A DNA stretch of 49,333 bases from Candidatus Atribacteria bacterium (GTDB lineage: Bacteria > Atribacterota > Phoenicimicrobiia > Phoenicimicrobiales > Phoenicimicrobiaceae): assembly GCA_003513845.1 (NCBI GenBank), contig DOTB01000065.1, forward strand, positions 1 to 49,333, written 5' to 3'. The position numbers and the translations under genes were made by a program. Below, one piece after another: positions 17,269 to 25,634 of the stretch. The stretch's first letter is position 1. Each line of letters opens with the position of its first letter. A model generated the notes under the pieces. It was not told the origin of the DNA. It saw nothing but the letters and a program-made list of their open reading frames with translations, and did no database searches.

Positions 17269-18374
17269 CTGGTGCAGTTAGCACTTTTATTATATGCGGT
17301 AATATTAATAATATAAGATTTTTTAATTAAAGGCTTGAAAGGAGTAAAAGAGATCTCTTTGTCTTCTGGATTAAAATTGAATTTTACTTTTGCCCCGCCT
17401 AATTTCATATTTAGACTTTTTTCATCAATATTACTATCTTCTAAAATTGCTCCAATTTTAACATACTGATCACTAAGAACTGCTCCATCCAAGGGAAAGA
17501 TTTTAGAGGTAGGGATAATTTGTTGGTTTAATATCTCGATAAAAGAATTATTGGAATTATTCCCGTAGATAATTTGCCGATTCAGAGACCAGGGGTCAGT
17601 ATTAAGGGTATTATTCATACTATTGGCATTAACAATTCCTTCATAACTTGCCTGTATAGCCAAATCTTTAATTATAGAACTATAAGCACCGTAAGGATAA
17701 GCAAAAAGCTTTACCTTAATTCCAATTTTACCTTCTAAAATTTCTTTGGATAAAAAGATTTCCTTCTTAATTCGAGAAATATAACTTTCATAACTTTCGT
17801 TGTTCTTGTACTGAAGAAGATTGCAGTGACTTAGGGTGTGAGAACCAATTTCCATATTATTTTTTATCATCTCTCTAATCTCTTCCCAGGTAAGACTATA
17901 ACTATTTCTTTCGATGAAATCGCTGTATAAAAAGAGAGTTGCCGGGAAGTTATATTTTTTTAAAAGGGGATAGGCTAAAGTGTAAGTAGATTTAAAACCA
18001 TCATCTATGGTTATTACTGCCGGCTTTGGTGGGAGTTGGTTGTTTTTTAATCCTTCAAGCAATTTTGAAAGAGAGATTACCGAATAGTTATGAGTAGCCA
18101 GGTAGTTCATCTGCTTTTCGAAATCATCGATATTAATCTTATAACTATCTCCTTTATCTTCGGTAAAATTATGATAAGTTAAAATAGGGATAATAGTTTC
18201 TTCTGCATAGATTATATTATTGAATTGATAGATGTGATAATAAAATATTGATGTGGACAAATATAAAAACAATATAAAGATTAGTGACAAAATCTTGTTT
18301 TTATGTATAATAAGACTATCAGGGGAGTAAACTCCCCTGAAACCCTTATGCCTTTTTTTATTTTTTGGACCCAT
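17238..18374 (-). CDS. Membrane-anchored polysaccharide deacetylase (NodB domain)
   Basis: A 378-residue protein. One helix at about 29-50 is a signal anchor. The NodB homology domain spans about 60-270: IPILTYHNF, metal motif ITIDDGFKSTY (the DD pair), SHTLSH (H-x3-H), and FAYPYGAYS. A C-terminal beta-rich, Ig-like region spans about 285-378. It would remove N-acetyl groups from peptidoglycan or an exopolysaccharide outside the cell. The annotated ATG has a weak ribosome binding site, and the first 25 codons run through a 20-bp palindrome (18319-18338). The native start may therefore lie further in, for example a TTG before the helix. Confidence 0.82.
   Translation of the reverse strand: MGPKNKKRHKGFRGVYSPDSLIIHKNKILSLIFILFLYLSTSIFYYHIYQFNNIIYAEETIIPILTYHNFTEDKGDSYKINIDDFEKQMNYLATHNYSVISLSKLLEGLKNNQLPPKPAVITIDDGFKSTYTLAYPLLKKYNFPATLFLYSDFIERNSYSLTWEEIREMIKNNMEIGSHTLSHCNLLQYKNNESYESYISRIKKEIFLSKEILEGKIGIKVKLFAYPYGAYSSIIKDLAIQASYEGIVNANSMNNTLNTDPWSLNRQIIYGNNSNNSFIEILNQQIIPTSKIFPLDGAVLSDQYVKIGAILEDSNIDEKSLNMKLGGAKVKFNFNPEDKEISFTPFKPLIKKSYIINITAYNKSANCTRKKSWLITIN
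18319..18338. repeat. 20-bp perfect palindrome inside the deacetylase N-terminus
   Basis: CAGGGGAGTAAACTCCCCTG is a perfect palindrome of the same style as intergenic hairpins elsewhere in the window. Here it is read in frame as RGVYSP-type residues. Confidence 0.6.
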
Positions 18375-18448
18375 AACAACTCTTTATAAATTTTTATTTT
18401 TCATATAATTTGTTAATATCTTTAAAGAATTATAACATATTATGATTG

Positions 18449-18655
18449 AGACCCAAAAGTAGATAAAAACGGTAAGGTAGGGGCACGATGCATCGTGCCC
18501 ACAGGAGAAATGGGCAACAATATAGCGAGGGCACAATTCATTGTGCCCCTACAATATAATTATAACCAAAAAGTCATAATTTGATATAAAATTATCTACG
18601 ACGTGCTATATATAACATGTTAAAAATATTTTAGGCTTTTTGGGAAATAATCATA
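18449..18655. repeat. MITE-like element, copy A
   Basis: About 205 bp. The left end is TATGATTGAGACCCAAAAG and the right end, read inversely, is TATGATTATTTCCCAAAAAG, giving imperfect terminal inverted repeats of about 19 bp that share CCCAAAAG. Inside are the perfect palindrome at 18481-18500 (GGGCACGATGCATCGTGCCC) and a near-palindrome at 18529-18548 with arms GGGCACAAT/ATTGTGCCC. No coding capacity. It lies between the deacetylase and the S24 repressor. Confidence 0.7.
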
Positions 18656-18668
18656 TTATAAGTAGTTA

Positions 18669-19286
18669 TTAACGGAACTTATGAATTACCCATTCCACTT
18701 TTCCAATAATATTAAAATTATCAGTTTCTTTTATTAAGGTAGGAGGCTGTTCTAAATTAGTACTTTGTAATATAACGTGGTTATTTTGCTTTGATATTCT
18801 TTTTATAGAAATTTTGTTATTGAGTGAGATCAACGCAATAATTCCGTTTTCTATTTTGCTTTGTTTACTTAAAATTAAAATATCCCCTTCTCCAATTCTT
18901 TCGCAGACCATATTTTTATCTTTTACTTGAATGGCAAAAAGATCTTTAATTGGAAGAGTTCCCAGGCCAGGAGGAAGGGGACTATATCCTTCTATATTTT
19001 CTGAAACTAAAAAAGGTTTTTCGGTAGAGGTAATATTGTATATGGGGATTTGTTTTAAATTGTCTTTGGATTTTATAGAAGGAAGGTAGCCTATACGGCA
19101 TAAAAGATCTTCTGGTTTAACCTGATAAGCTTTAGCCAGTTTATTTAATATTCCTGCGGAAGGTGTTCTTTTATCTCTTTCAATTAATGAAATATACGAA
19201 TTAGATATACCAGTTTTAAGTTCTACTTGTTTAGTAGTAAGGTTATTTTTTATCCTTAATTCTTTTAGATATGATCCTATTTTCAT
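18669..19286 (-). CDS. XRE-family repressor with LexA/S24-like domain, catalytic Ser lost
   Basis: 205 residues from the ATG at 19286, which has GAGGT upstream; the longer frame starting at 19334 has no ribosome binding site. Residues 1-62 are an XRE helix-turn-helix (YLKELRIKNNLTTKQVELKTGISNSYISLIER). Residues about 113-200 are an S24 peptidase-like fold (DLFAIQVKDKNM ... ERIGEGDILIL ... ISIKRI). In self-cleaving LexA/CI proteins the nucleophile sits in GDSM; here the equivalent is DKNM with Asn125, while the Lys general base (K162) is kept. Autocleavage is therefore unlikely, and it may sense a signal another way. It is divergent from the diguanylate cyclase gene, with two operator-like dyads in between. 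Confidence 0.82.
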   Translation of the reverse strand: MKIGSYLKELRIKNNLTTKQVELKTGISNSYISLIERDKRTPSAGILNKLAKAYQVKPEDLLCRIGYLPSIKSKDNLKQIPIYNITSTEKPFLVSENIEGYSPLPPGLGTLPIKDLFAIQVKDKNMVCERIGEGDILILSKQSKIENGIIALISLNNKISIKRISKQNNHVILQSTNLEQPPTLIKETDNFNIIGKVEWVIHKFR

Positions 19287-19311
19287 TAGTAATACCTCAA
19301 TGTCTTTTTGT

Positions 19312-19353
19312 TTACAATTGTTATTATATAGCATATTTTAATTATAATTGTAA
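19312..19353. promoter_or_regulatory. Paired operator-like dyads upstream of the S24-type repressor
   Basis: TTACAATTGTTA (19312-19323) and TTATAATTGTAA (19342-19353) both approximate the palindrome TTACAATTGTAA, with centres exactly 30 bp apart. The outer halves also form a perfect 9-bp inverted repeat, TTTACAATT/AATTGTAAA. They lie 26-67 bp upstream of the repressor ATG in the divergent promoter region, as expected for a dimeric XRE repressor binding its own promoter. Confidence 0.5.
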
Positions 19354-19380
19354 AAAAGGTTAAATATTATTTAAAAAGTG

Positions 19381-19409
19381 TTGACAATAGTAATATGGTG
19401 TGTTATTGT
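19381..19409 (+). promoter_or_regulatory. Candidate promoter for the GGDEF gene
   Basis: TTGACA (19381-19386), 17 bases, then TATTGT (19404-19409, four of six). It lies about 115 bp upstream of the cyclase start and 28 bp beyond the second operator-like dyad. Confidence 0.45.
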
Positions 19410-19522
19410 ATCTTACATAAGAAAGAAAATAGTTTATAATGTTTATGGTTTATAAAATAAAAATTAGAAAATAATTTGATAAATATCTTGAGTAGAAAAA
19501 ATTGAGATTTTACTAAATTTGC

Positions 19523-20623
19523 ATGAGGAATAGCATATTTTCAATGTTAAACCAAAATAAAACAAAATTAGAAAATTTAAAAGAAAAGCTTGAGATTTTA
19601 AAAAAAGATCGAGAAAGGCTCGCTAAGAAACTGTCTGCTTTGAGGTTAATAATTTCAGAGATAAATATTGGTTCCAATTTAGATAAGATTTTAAATTTAA
19701 TCATAGAAAAATGTGTTAAAATAATTGAAGCGGAGAGAGGTTCTTTAATGCTCTTTGATTCTCAGAGTGAGAAATTATATATTAAAAGCTCAATAGGTTT
19801 GAGTGAAAAGACTGTTTCCGGCGTACGAATTAAGCCAGGAGAAGGAATTGCCGGTTGGGTCTTTATAGAAGGTAAGCCTTTATTAATAGAAGAAGGAGCA
19901 AAAGATCCGAGATTTAAAAAATTTGAAAATATCGAAGAGGAATTAAAGTCGATAATAAGCGTTCCCTTAAAGATAAAAGATGAAACAATTGGAGTAATTA
20001 ATGTAGATAATAAATTAAAGGGAGAGCTATTTGATTTAGATGATTTACAGCTTCTTTCTGACTTTGCCAATGAAGCTGCCATAGCTATTCAGAATGCTCA
20101 ACTACATCAGCAAATGAAAAATTTAGCTATTACCGATGAGCTAACTGGCCTTTATAATTTTAGATATCTAATAGAGCGTTTAGAAGAAGAAATAAAGAGA
20201 GCTCAGCGATATGAGCGGTCATTAGCTTTAATTATGGCAGATATAGATCATTTTAAAGAGTATAATGATACTTTTGGGCATCTGGAAGGGAATAGGGTTT
20301 TAAAAAGTTTAGCTAATATTCTCAAAATTAATATTCGGGAAGTAGATATAGTAGGAAGATATGGTGGCGATGAATTTATTATTATTCTCCCTGAGGCTGA
20401 CCAAAAAGAAGCTCAGGAAATAGCTGAACGAATAAGACTCAAAGTCGAAAGATATAAATTTATAGATAATGAAGACCACTCTGGTGAAACAAAATTAACT
20501 TTAAGCTTAGGGGTAACCTCTTGCTTTCAGGAGATCATCTCTCTGCAAGGTTTAATATATAAAGTCGATCAAGCCCTTTATTTAGCTAAACGAAAAGGTA
20601 GAAATAGAGTAGAAGTCATTTAA
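19523..20623 (+). CDS. GAF-GGDEF diguanylate cyclase
   Basis: A 366-residue protein. Residues 10-45 form a charged coiled coil, a GAF sensor domain spans about 50-195 (AERGSLMLFD, PGEGIAGWVF), and a GGDEF domain spans about 203-366. The active site GGDEF is intact at 281-285, as is MADIDHFK with metal Asp240. An I-site RxxD (REVD, 272-275) stands exactly five residues before GGDEF, so product feedback inhibition is expected. It makes cyclic di-GMP in the cytosol under control of a small molecule or redox signal bound by GAF. The start could be 19523 or the ATG at 19544, which has GAGGAA 13 bases upstream. Its 3' end overlaps the convergent HAD gene by 8 bp. Confidence 0.93.
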   Translation: MRNSIFSMLNQNKTKLENLKEKLEILKKDRERLAKKLSALRLIISEINIGSNLDKILNLIIEKCVKIIEAERGSLMLFDSQSEKLYIKSSIGLSEKTVSGVRIKPGEGIAGWVFIEGKPLLIEEGAKDPRFKKFENIEEELKSIISVPLKIKDETIGVINVDNKLKGELFDLDDLQLLSDFANEAAIAIQNAQLHQQMKNLAITDELTGLYNFRYLIERLEEEIKRAQRYERSLALIMADIDHFKEYNDTFGHLEGNRVLKSLANILKINIREVDIVGRYGGDEFIIILPEADQKEAQEIAERIRLKVERYKFIDNEDHSGETKLTLSLGVTSCFQEIISLQGLIYKVDQALYLAKRKGRNRVEVI

Positions 20624-21380
20624 TAAGTTTGTCGAGGATTGGCGATATTTCTTTTAAATCTTTTACTATAAAGTCTGCTTTATCCTTATCGGTATCATCT
20701 CCGGAGAACTTATTTATCCAGATGGTAGTCATACCCATATTTTTCCCTCCGATAATATCTTTTTTATAAGAATCACCTACCATAATTGATTCTTCCCCTC
20801 GACAACCAGCTTTTTTTAAAGCTACTTGAAAAATTTTTGATTCTGGCTTATAAGATTTTACTTCTTCTGAAGTGGTAATAGAGTCAAACATTTCTTTAAT
20901 TCCAAAGACCTTGAATTGAAAATCTTGATAATCATTATCTATATCACTGATAATTCCTATATGAATAGACTTATGGTTTCTAAGGTGTTTGATGATTTCA
21001 AGGGTTTCGGGGAATAATTTTACATATTTTTTATGATTTTCAAAATACATTTTTTTAAACCAATGATAATCTTCTTTTGAAGGGCGGACATTATATTCTG
21101 AAAGTATTCCTATAAAAGCTTTTTTGGTGGACTCGCGAAGAGGGGTAAAGGATTTATCTTCTGGGTAGGAATCTAACAAAGTCATTTCTTTAGTAAAGAG
21201 AAAGGAATTATACTTAGTGACTAAATCTTCTGGACGAACAGAAAGGTTATATTTTTGAATGATATCTTCCATCATGTGAAGATGGGCAATATTATCACTT
21301 TCGGCATTCATCAAAGTTCCTCCGAAATCGAAAAATACGGATTTGTATCTTTTTATTTCTTTTTTATTTGTTTTTTGCAT
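20616..21380 (-). CDS. HAD-superfamily hydrolase (HAD-IA type)
   Basis: A 254-residue protein. Motif I is FFDFGGTLMN near residues 16-25; the second catalytic Asp position is Gly, giving D-x-G-G-T, seen in some HAD-IA members. The helical cap spans about 30-110. Motif II is GIISDIDNDY, the motif III Lys is in KPESKIFQ, and motif IV is MVGDSYKKDIIGG. It probably hydrolyses a small phosphorylated metabolite; the substrate cannot be read. The ribosome binding site is AGGAT. Its stop overlaps the convergent cyclase gene tail-to-tail. Confidence 0.85.
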   Translation of the reverse strand: MQKTNKKEIKRYKSVFFDFGGTLMNAESDNIAHLHMMEDIIQKYNLSVRPEDLVTKYNSFLFTKEMTLLDSYPEDKSFTPLRESTKKAFIGILSEYNVRPSKEDYHWFKKMYFENHKKYVKLFPETLEIIKHLRNHKSIHIGIISDIDNDYQDFQFKVFGIKEMFDSITTSEEVKSYKPESKIFQVALKKAGCRGEESIMVGDSYKKDIIGGKNMGMTTIWINKFSGDDTDKDKADFIVKDLKEISPILDKLIK

Positions 21381-21604
21381 CTTATCCTCCTTGATTTATA
21401 TATCCAATAACTCTCTTTTTTAAAGAGAAAAGATAATAAAAATTCTGAATATATTTTGAGATTTTTTTGTGGGGGCGAATTCATCCGCCCCGAAACGGGT
21501 TGGATAAATCAAACCCCTATTTCCTAAACGCTATTCTCTATCCGCTCTACACTATTCTTTACTATATCCTACATACGACATACTATAGACTAATTTATAA
21601 AAAA
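21381..21604. repeat. Intergenic gap with palindrome and degenerate repeats
   Basis: GGGGCGAATTCATCCGCCCC near 21472-21491 is an imperfect palindrome; CTATCCGCTCTACACTATTC and CATACGACATACTATAG are degenerate short-unit repeats seen in other gaps. No gene is seen. Confidence 0.45.
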
Positions 21605-22678
21605 TCAAGCGGGATAAAAATTGTGTAATCTTTTAATTGCATTGATCTTTTCACTTTGCTCGATTTTTAATGAGTTGATAGCTTTTTTTAATATATTGAT
21701 AGAAAGGTCGTAATTTTTTCTATCTACTGGATAGGGGTGACCATCCTTACCTCCATGGGCAAAACTATATCTTACTGGGTCGTTAAAACTGGGAGCTGTA
21801 CCATAAACCAATTCGGAAATTAGACTTAGAGCTCGGATAGTCTTGGGGCCTACTCCTTTTATTCCCAATAATTCTTCGAAGTTTTCCGGTTGTTTATCAT
21901 AAGTGGTTAAAAATATTTTATTCAACCTTTCTGGATTTATATCTTTTACTAAGACCTGGTGATGAGTAGGCAAATTCAGATTTTGTAATTTTTTTATTTC
22001 TGATATTAGTCCTTCAGGTTTTTCCTTAGCCAGTAAAGTAGTTACTTCTCTGGCTTTTTTACTTTTTTTGGCAACCATATTTAAAGCTTTACCTTTCTTA
22101 TCACAACATATTGCTGAATGAGGTTCACAGACGAAATCTTTAACCTCTTCCCCTAACCAATGATATCTTCGGGCATAGCGAGTAGAAGTATTCATCCCCT
22201 GTTGAACTACTGTCCATAAACCATTTTTGGAAAAGATAAAACAATGATGGTAGAGTTGATAGCTATCTTGAAGGGCTGAACTATCCACTTTAGCCACCAT
22301 TTTACTGGCATAGATAAGTTTTAAAGGGTTTTGGTTAAGATAAGTTCCAACTTGTTCGATCTCTAATGGAGTTTTGCGAGAAGTTCCCCCCTTGCCTCCA
22401 GCGACAAATAAACCTAAATCTTTTTCTATTCCCTTTATACCTTCTTTTAAGGCTCCACAGACTGTGGTGGTAATTCCACTGGAGTGCCAATCAAAACCTA
22501 ATACACATCCAAAGGCTTGAAACCAGAAAGGGTCAGAAAGTTTCTTTAGCATCTCTTCGGGTCCGTATTCACTTATTACAAAGATGGTAATAAGGCGAGC
22601 CAATTCTTTCATTCTCTGAAAAAGCCATCGAGGAGCTTTACCATAATGTAAGGGTAAATTAGCAATTCCAGTTCGCAT
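21605..22678 (-). CDS. DUF763 family protein
   Basis: A 357-residue protein whose start, MRTGIANLPLHYGKAPRWLF, is diagnostic of DUF763, a family I know mainly from archaea and thermophilic bacteria and whose function I do not know. Further blocks are FGCVLGFDWHSSGITTT near residue 56, KMVAKVDSSALQDSYQLYHH near 130 and TRYARRYHWLG near 165. Near residue 270 a helix-hairpin-helix (LLGIKGVGPKTIRALSLI) suggests DNA or RNA contact. AAAGGAGA precedes the ATG. The DUF72 gene lies 82 bp upstream on the same strand, so the two may be cotranscribed. Confidence 0.85.
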   Translation of the reverse strand: MRTGIANLPLHYGKAPRWLFQRMKELARLITIFVISEYGPEEMLKKLSDPFWFQAFGCVLGFDWHSSGITTTVCGALKEGIKGIEKDLGLFVAGGKGGTSRKTPLEIEQVGTYLNQNPLKLIYASKMVAKVDSSALQDSYQLYHHCFIFSKNGLWTVVQQGMNTSTRYARRYHWLGEEVKDFVCEPHSAICCDKKGKALNMVAKKSKKAREVTTLLAKEKPEGLISEIKKLQNLNLPTHHQVLVKDINPERLNKIFLTTYDKQPENFEELLGIKGVGPKTIRALSLISELVYGTAPSFNDPVRYSFAHGGKDGHPYPVDRKNYDLSINILKKAINSLKIEQSEKINAIKRLHNFYPA

Positions 22679-22760
22679 AATTTTCTCCTTTTAGTAAAAT
22701 GATTACTCAGATTATATATAGCACAGATTACAAGGATGAGAATCAGATTATGTTTATTTT

Positions 22761-23510
22761 TTATATGTTTTCTAATAACTCTTTAAATTTTAGAGCATTT
22801 TTCACTGCGTATCCATAAGCATCATTATTAAAATAAGCATAGATGATTTTTCCTTCTTTAGACCAATGTCTACTTTTATCAGCCCAATATTTAAGTTCTC
22901 TATCTGAATAACTCGAGCCGTACAATTCTTCCCCCCCATGAAATCTAAGATATACAAAATTGGCGATGATTTTTTCTATATAGGGCCAGCGTTTGGAATG
23001 TGCTATACATAGTGAAAAATTATAATCTTTTAGTATATTGAAAAGTTCTGGGCAGAACCAGCTTTTATGGCGAAATTCGAAAGTTTGAGAAATATTTTGG
23101 GAAAGACAAAAACTTTTTAATAATTGACAAAAATAACTTATTCTTTCCTCATCAAAGTGAAGATTAGGAGGAAGTTGCCATAAAACTACTCCCAGTTTCC
23201 CCTTTAATTCCTGAACATAAGACAAAAATAGCTCTAAAGGTTCTTCACAATTATTTAATTTTTTTATATGGGTAATAAAACGACTTCCCTTAACCGCAAA
23301 AGTAAAATTATCTGGAGTACGTTCATACCATCTTTTAAAGGTTTCTTTTTTGGGAAGACGGTAAAAAGTCATATTTAATTCCACAGTATTAAAAAATTGA
23401 CAATAATACTCTAACCATTTAGTAGAAGAAATTTCTGGAGGATAGAATACTCCATCTGACCAGTGTTTGTAACTATATCCACTTGTGCCAATGAAAAGAT
23501 TTCTCTGCAT
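22761..23510 (-). CDS. DUF72 (YecE-like) family protein
   Basis: A 249-residue protein. LFIGTSGYSYKHW at the start, FNTVELNMTFYRLPKKETFKRWYERTP and FAVKGSRFITH are the standard DUF72 TIM-barrel-like signatures, and FVYLRFHGGEELYGSSYSDREL lies near the C-terminus. Function is unproven; related enzymes are endonuclease-IV-like in fold. It precedes the DUF763 gene on the same strand. Confidence 0.88.
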   Translation of the reverse strand: MQRNLFIGTSGYSYKHWSDGVFYPPEISSTKWLEYYCQFFNTVELNMTFYRLPKKETFKRWYERTPDNFTFAVKGSRFITHIKKLNNCEEPLELFLSYVQELKGKLGVVLWQLPPNLHFDEERISYFCQLLKSFCLSQNISQTFEFRHKSWFCPELFNILKDYNFSLCIAHSKRWPYIEKIIANFVYLRFHGGEELYGSSYSDRELKYWADKSRHWSKEGKIIYAYFNNDAYGYAVKNALKFKELLENI

Positions 23511-23558
23511 TTGTTTTACCCTTAATCAGAAGTGTTGTTTAGATTCAATATTCAATAA

Positions 23559-23772
23559 ATGATTATAACCCAAAAAGTACACAAAATAGTAATGTATGGG
23601 CACGATGCATCGTACCCATAAGCGAAATTAGGTAACAATATGGTGAGGGCGCAACTCATTGTGCCTCTACAATATAATTATATTAAAAAAGTTATAATTT
23701 GTTATAAAAATTATCTGTAACGCACTATATATAGGTAGTTGAAAATGTTTTTGCTTTTTGGAAATAACTATA
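23559..23772. repeat. MITE-like element, copy B
   Basis: About 212 bp. It begins ATGATTATAACCCAAAAAG and ends GCTTTTTGGAAATAACTATA. The first palindrome carries one change (GGGCACGATGCATCGTACCC) and the second is GGGCGCAACTCATTGTGCCT. It lies upstream of the DUF72 gene and downstream of the MFS gene. The remaining bases to 23868 contain nothing recognisable. Confidence 0.7.
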
Positions 23773-23868
23773 AATATAAAGATTTTTCGTAACTATTTTA
23801 TCACTAATTGAGCCGGTATGGTAGTCTTTAAGGCAAGGAAACAAAAATATTTAAAAGGAAGTAAACTT

Positions 23869-25044
23869 TTAATCTTTCAGTTTTGTTAATAATAAAGAGG
23901 TTGCTAAAGCAAATATTAATCCAGCCCAGAAGGGTGATGAGGGACCAATCTGGGACTTTAAATATCCTCCAAGAGAAGGTCCAAGAGATCCGATTAAACC
24001 AGTGCAGGTACCGATAAAACCGATTACCAGTCCTCTTGATTCTTGGTGAGTAATATCAGCCAAAAATGAATCATAAGCAATATGACAACTCTGGGAAAAA
24101 ATGTATAATATGGCAAATAGAGTAATTGCGGGCCATAAGGGAGAACTTAAGCTCCACAAGATTAGAAATGTTCCTAAACCAGCCGAACTCAATAATAATA
24201 CCTTTTTACTACCCCATTTATCAATGATTTTTCCTCCCCAGAGACTATATATAACTGCTGCAAGTCCTCCTAAGGCAAAAAGCAAATTGATTTTGGATTT
24301 ATCCAAATTCATTACTTCATTAGCATATAAAGATATAAAAGGTCCGTGAGTGGCAAGATTAAATAAAAGAAAGAGGGAAGAAAGAGCTAAAATGATAAGC
24401 AGCATCTTTTTATTAAATAATTTTTTAAAAGAATCAAATTTTTTAATTTTTGTACGGTAGTGATGAGTTTCTTTTAACCAAAACGTCCTGGCTAAAGCAC
24501 AGAAAAAAGTAGTTAGAGAAGTAAGATAAAATAAATATTTTATCTCTAATCGAGGAATCAACACCATTCCTACGGCAGGTCCTATGGTAATTCCTAAAAT
24601 TACAAATAACTCGAATCTGCTAAAAGCTATACCTCTTTTATATTTTGGCACAGATTCAGCAATCATTGAATAGAAAGAGGGTAATTGAAGAGCACTCAAG
24701 CTGTTAGCGATGATGAGAAAAAATATTAAAATGATCCAATTAGAAGAATTGCCAGCTAAGAAATATAAGAAAGGAAAAACAAAACTAGGAATAATTATTA
24801 ATAACTTGCGACCAAAATGGTCAGAGAGTATTCCTCCTAAAAATTGCATTAGAGTATAAGATAGAGCAAGTAAGGTGTAAGAAAATCCCACTTGAAAATC
24901 GTTTGCTCCTAATTCTTGAAGATAAATAGGAAGAACAGGATACCAGACAAAAAAAGCTATTAGGACAAATAGAACTGTTATTGATAATACAAAAACATTC
25001 TGTTCGATAAATAAAGATTGACGGATTTTAGCCCAAAAATTCAT
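23869..25044 (-). CDS. Major facilitator superfamily transporter
   Basis: About 391 residues from the ATG at 25044, which has AGGAGA six bases upstream; the longer frame from 25101 lacks a ribosome binding site and runs into repeat-like sequence. Twelve hydrophobic segments are expected. The loop 2-3 motif GGILSDHFGRKLL is the canonical MFS signature, with its weaker counterpart GGKIIDKWGSKKVL between helices 8 and 9. It is probably a drug or metabolite exporter by proton antiport; the substrate is unknown. Confidence 0.88.
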   Translation of the reverse strand: MNFWAKIRQSLFIEQNVFVLSITVLFVLIAFFVWYPVLPIYLQELGANDFQVGFSYTLLALSYTLMQFLGGILSDHFGRKLLIIIPSFVFPFLYFLAGNSSNWIILIFFLIIANSLSALQLPSFYSMIAESVPKYKRGIAFSRFELFVILGITIGPAVGMVLIPRLEIKYLFYLTSLTTFFCALARTFWLKETHHYRTKIKKFDSFKKLFNKKMLLIILALSSLFLLFNLATHGPFISLYANEVMNLDKSKINLLFALGGLAAVIYSLWGGKIIDKWGSKKVLLLSSAGLGTFLILWSLSSPLWPAITLFAILYIFSQSCHIAYDSFLADITHQESRGLVIGFIGTCTGLIGSLGPSLGGYLKSQIGPSSPFWAGLIFALATSLLLTKLKD

Positions 25045-25332
25045 CAAGAGTCTCCTTAAATCAGTCGTTAGAATATTAGTTGACCAGTTAATACTAGTCA
25101 TTAATTTTAAATACAGGTTCTCAGTAGCAAGAGGTGAGTTAGTTGATACAATTGACCAATCTGGTTTTAATTATTTAACCGGGTAACTGGTAAACTGGCT
25201 AACCATCTTTAAGAGATGTAAATAGAGCTTACGGAAAAAGAAAATTCCTCTATAATCAAGATAATACTAAATTTTTTATATAAACTATGGTAAAATATAT
25301 AAAATTATATCATAATTAAAAGAGTAAGATAA
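25045..25332. other. Gap upstream of the MFS gene with degenerate repeat
   Basis: 25146-25205 is another stretch of AACTGGTAAACTGGCTAACC-type degenerate units. The remainder is AT-rich without recognisable signals. Confidence 0.4.
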
Positions 25333-25488
25333 AATAATTATAACCCAAAAAGTACACAAAATAGTAGTGTATGGCCACGATGCATCGTGCTCATAGGAGA
25401 AATTAGGCAATAATATGGCGAGAGCACAATTCGTTGTGCCCTGACAAGCCTATAAAAATGTTTTTATATCTTGAAAAAATAGGGAAAA
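25333..25488. repeat. MITE-like element, copy C (internally deleted)
   Basis: The left end AATTATAACCCAAAAAGTACAC and both palindrome regions (GGCCACGATGCATCGTGCTC; GAGCACAATTCGTTGTGCC) are present. After 25446 the sequence jumps to the right-end segment (AGCCTATAAAAATGTTTTT), so about 70 bp of the middle are missing. Confidence 0.6.
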
Positions 25489-25534
25489 TGATGTTTAAAT
25501 ATAGATAGAATAAGAACAAGTAAGATAAAAAATA

Positions 25535-25584
25535 GGTTATTTCTGCTTTTTATGCTTGTAAAATTGAGTGTAACAGAAATAACC
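25535..25584. promoter_or_regulatory. Perfect 11-bp inverted repeat upstream of the adenosine-specific kinase gene
   Basis: GGTTATTTCTG (25535-25545) and CAGAAATAACC (25574-25584) are exact complements separated by 28 bases, 50 bp before the start codon. It is either a regulator-binding site or a structured 5' leader. Confidence 0.45.
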
Positions 25585-25634
25585 AAAGATTGAATAATTT
25601 TATATATTTAAAAATTTCTTAGGAGGTAAGGTAA

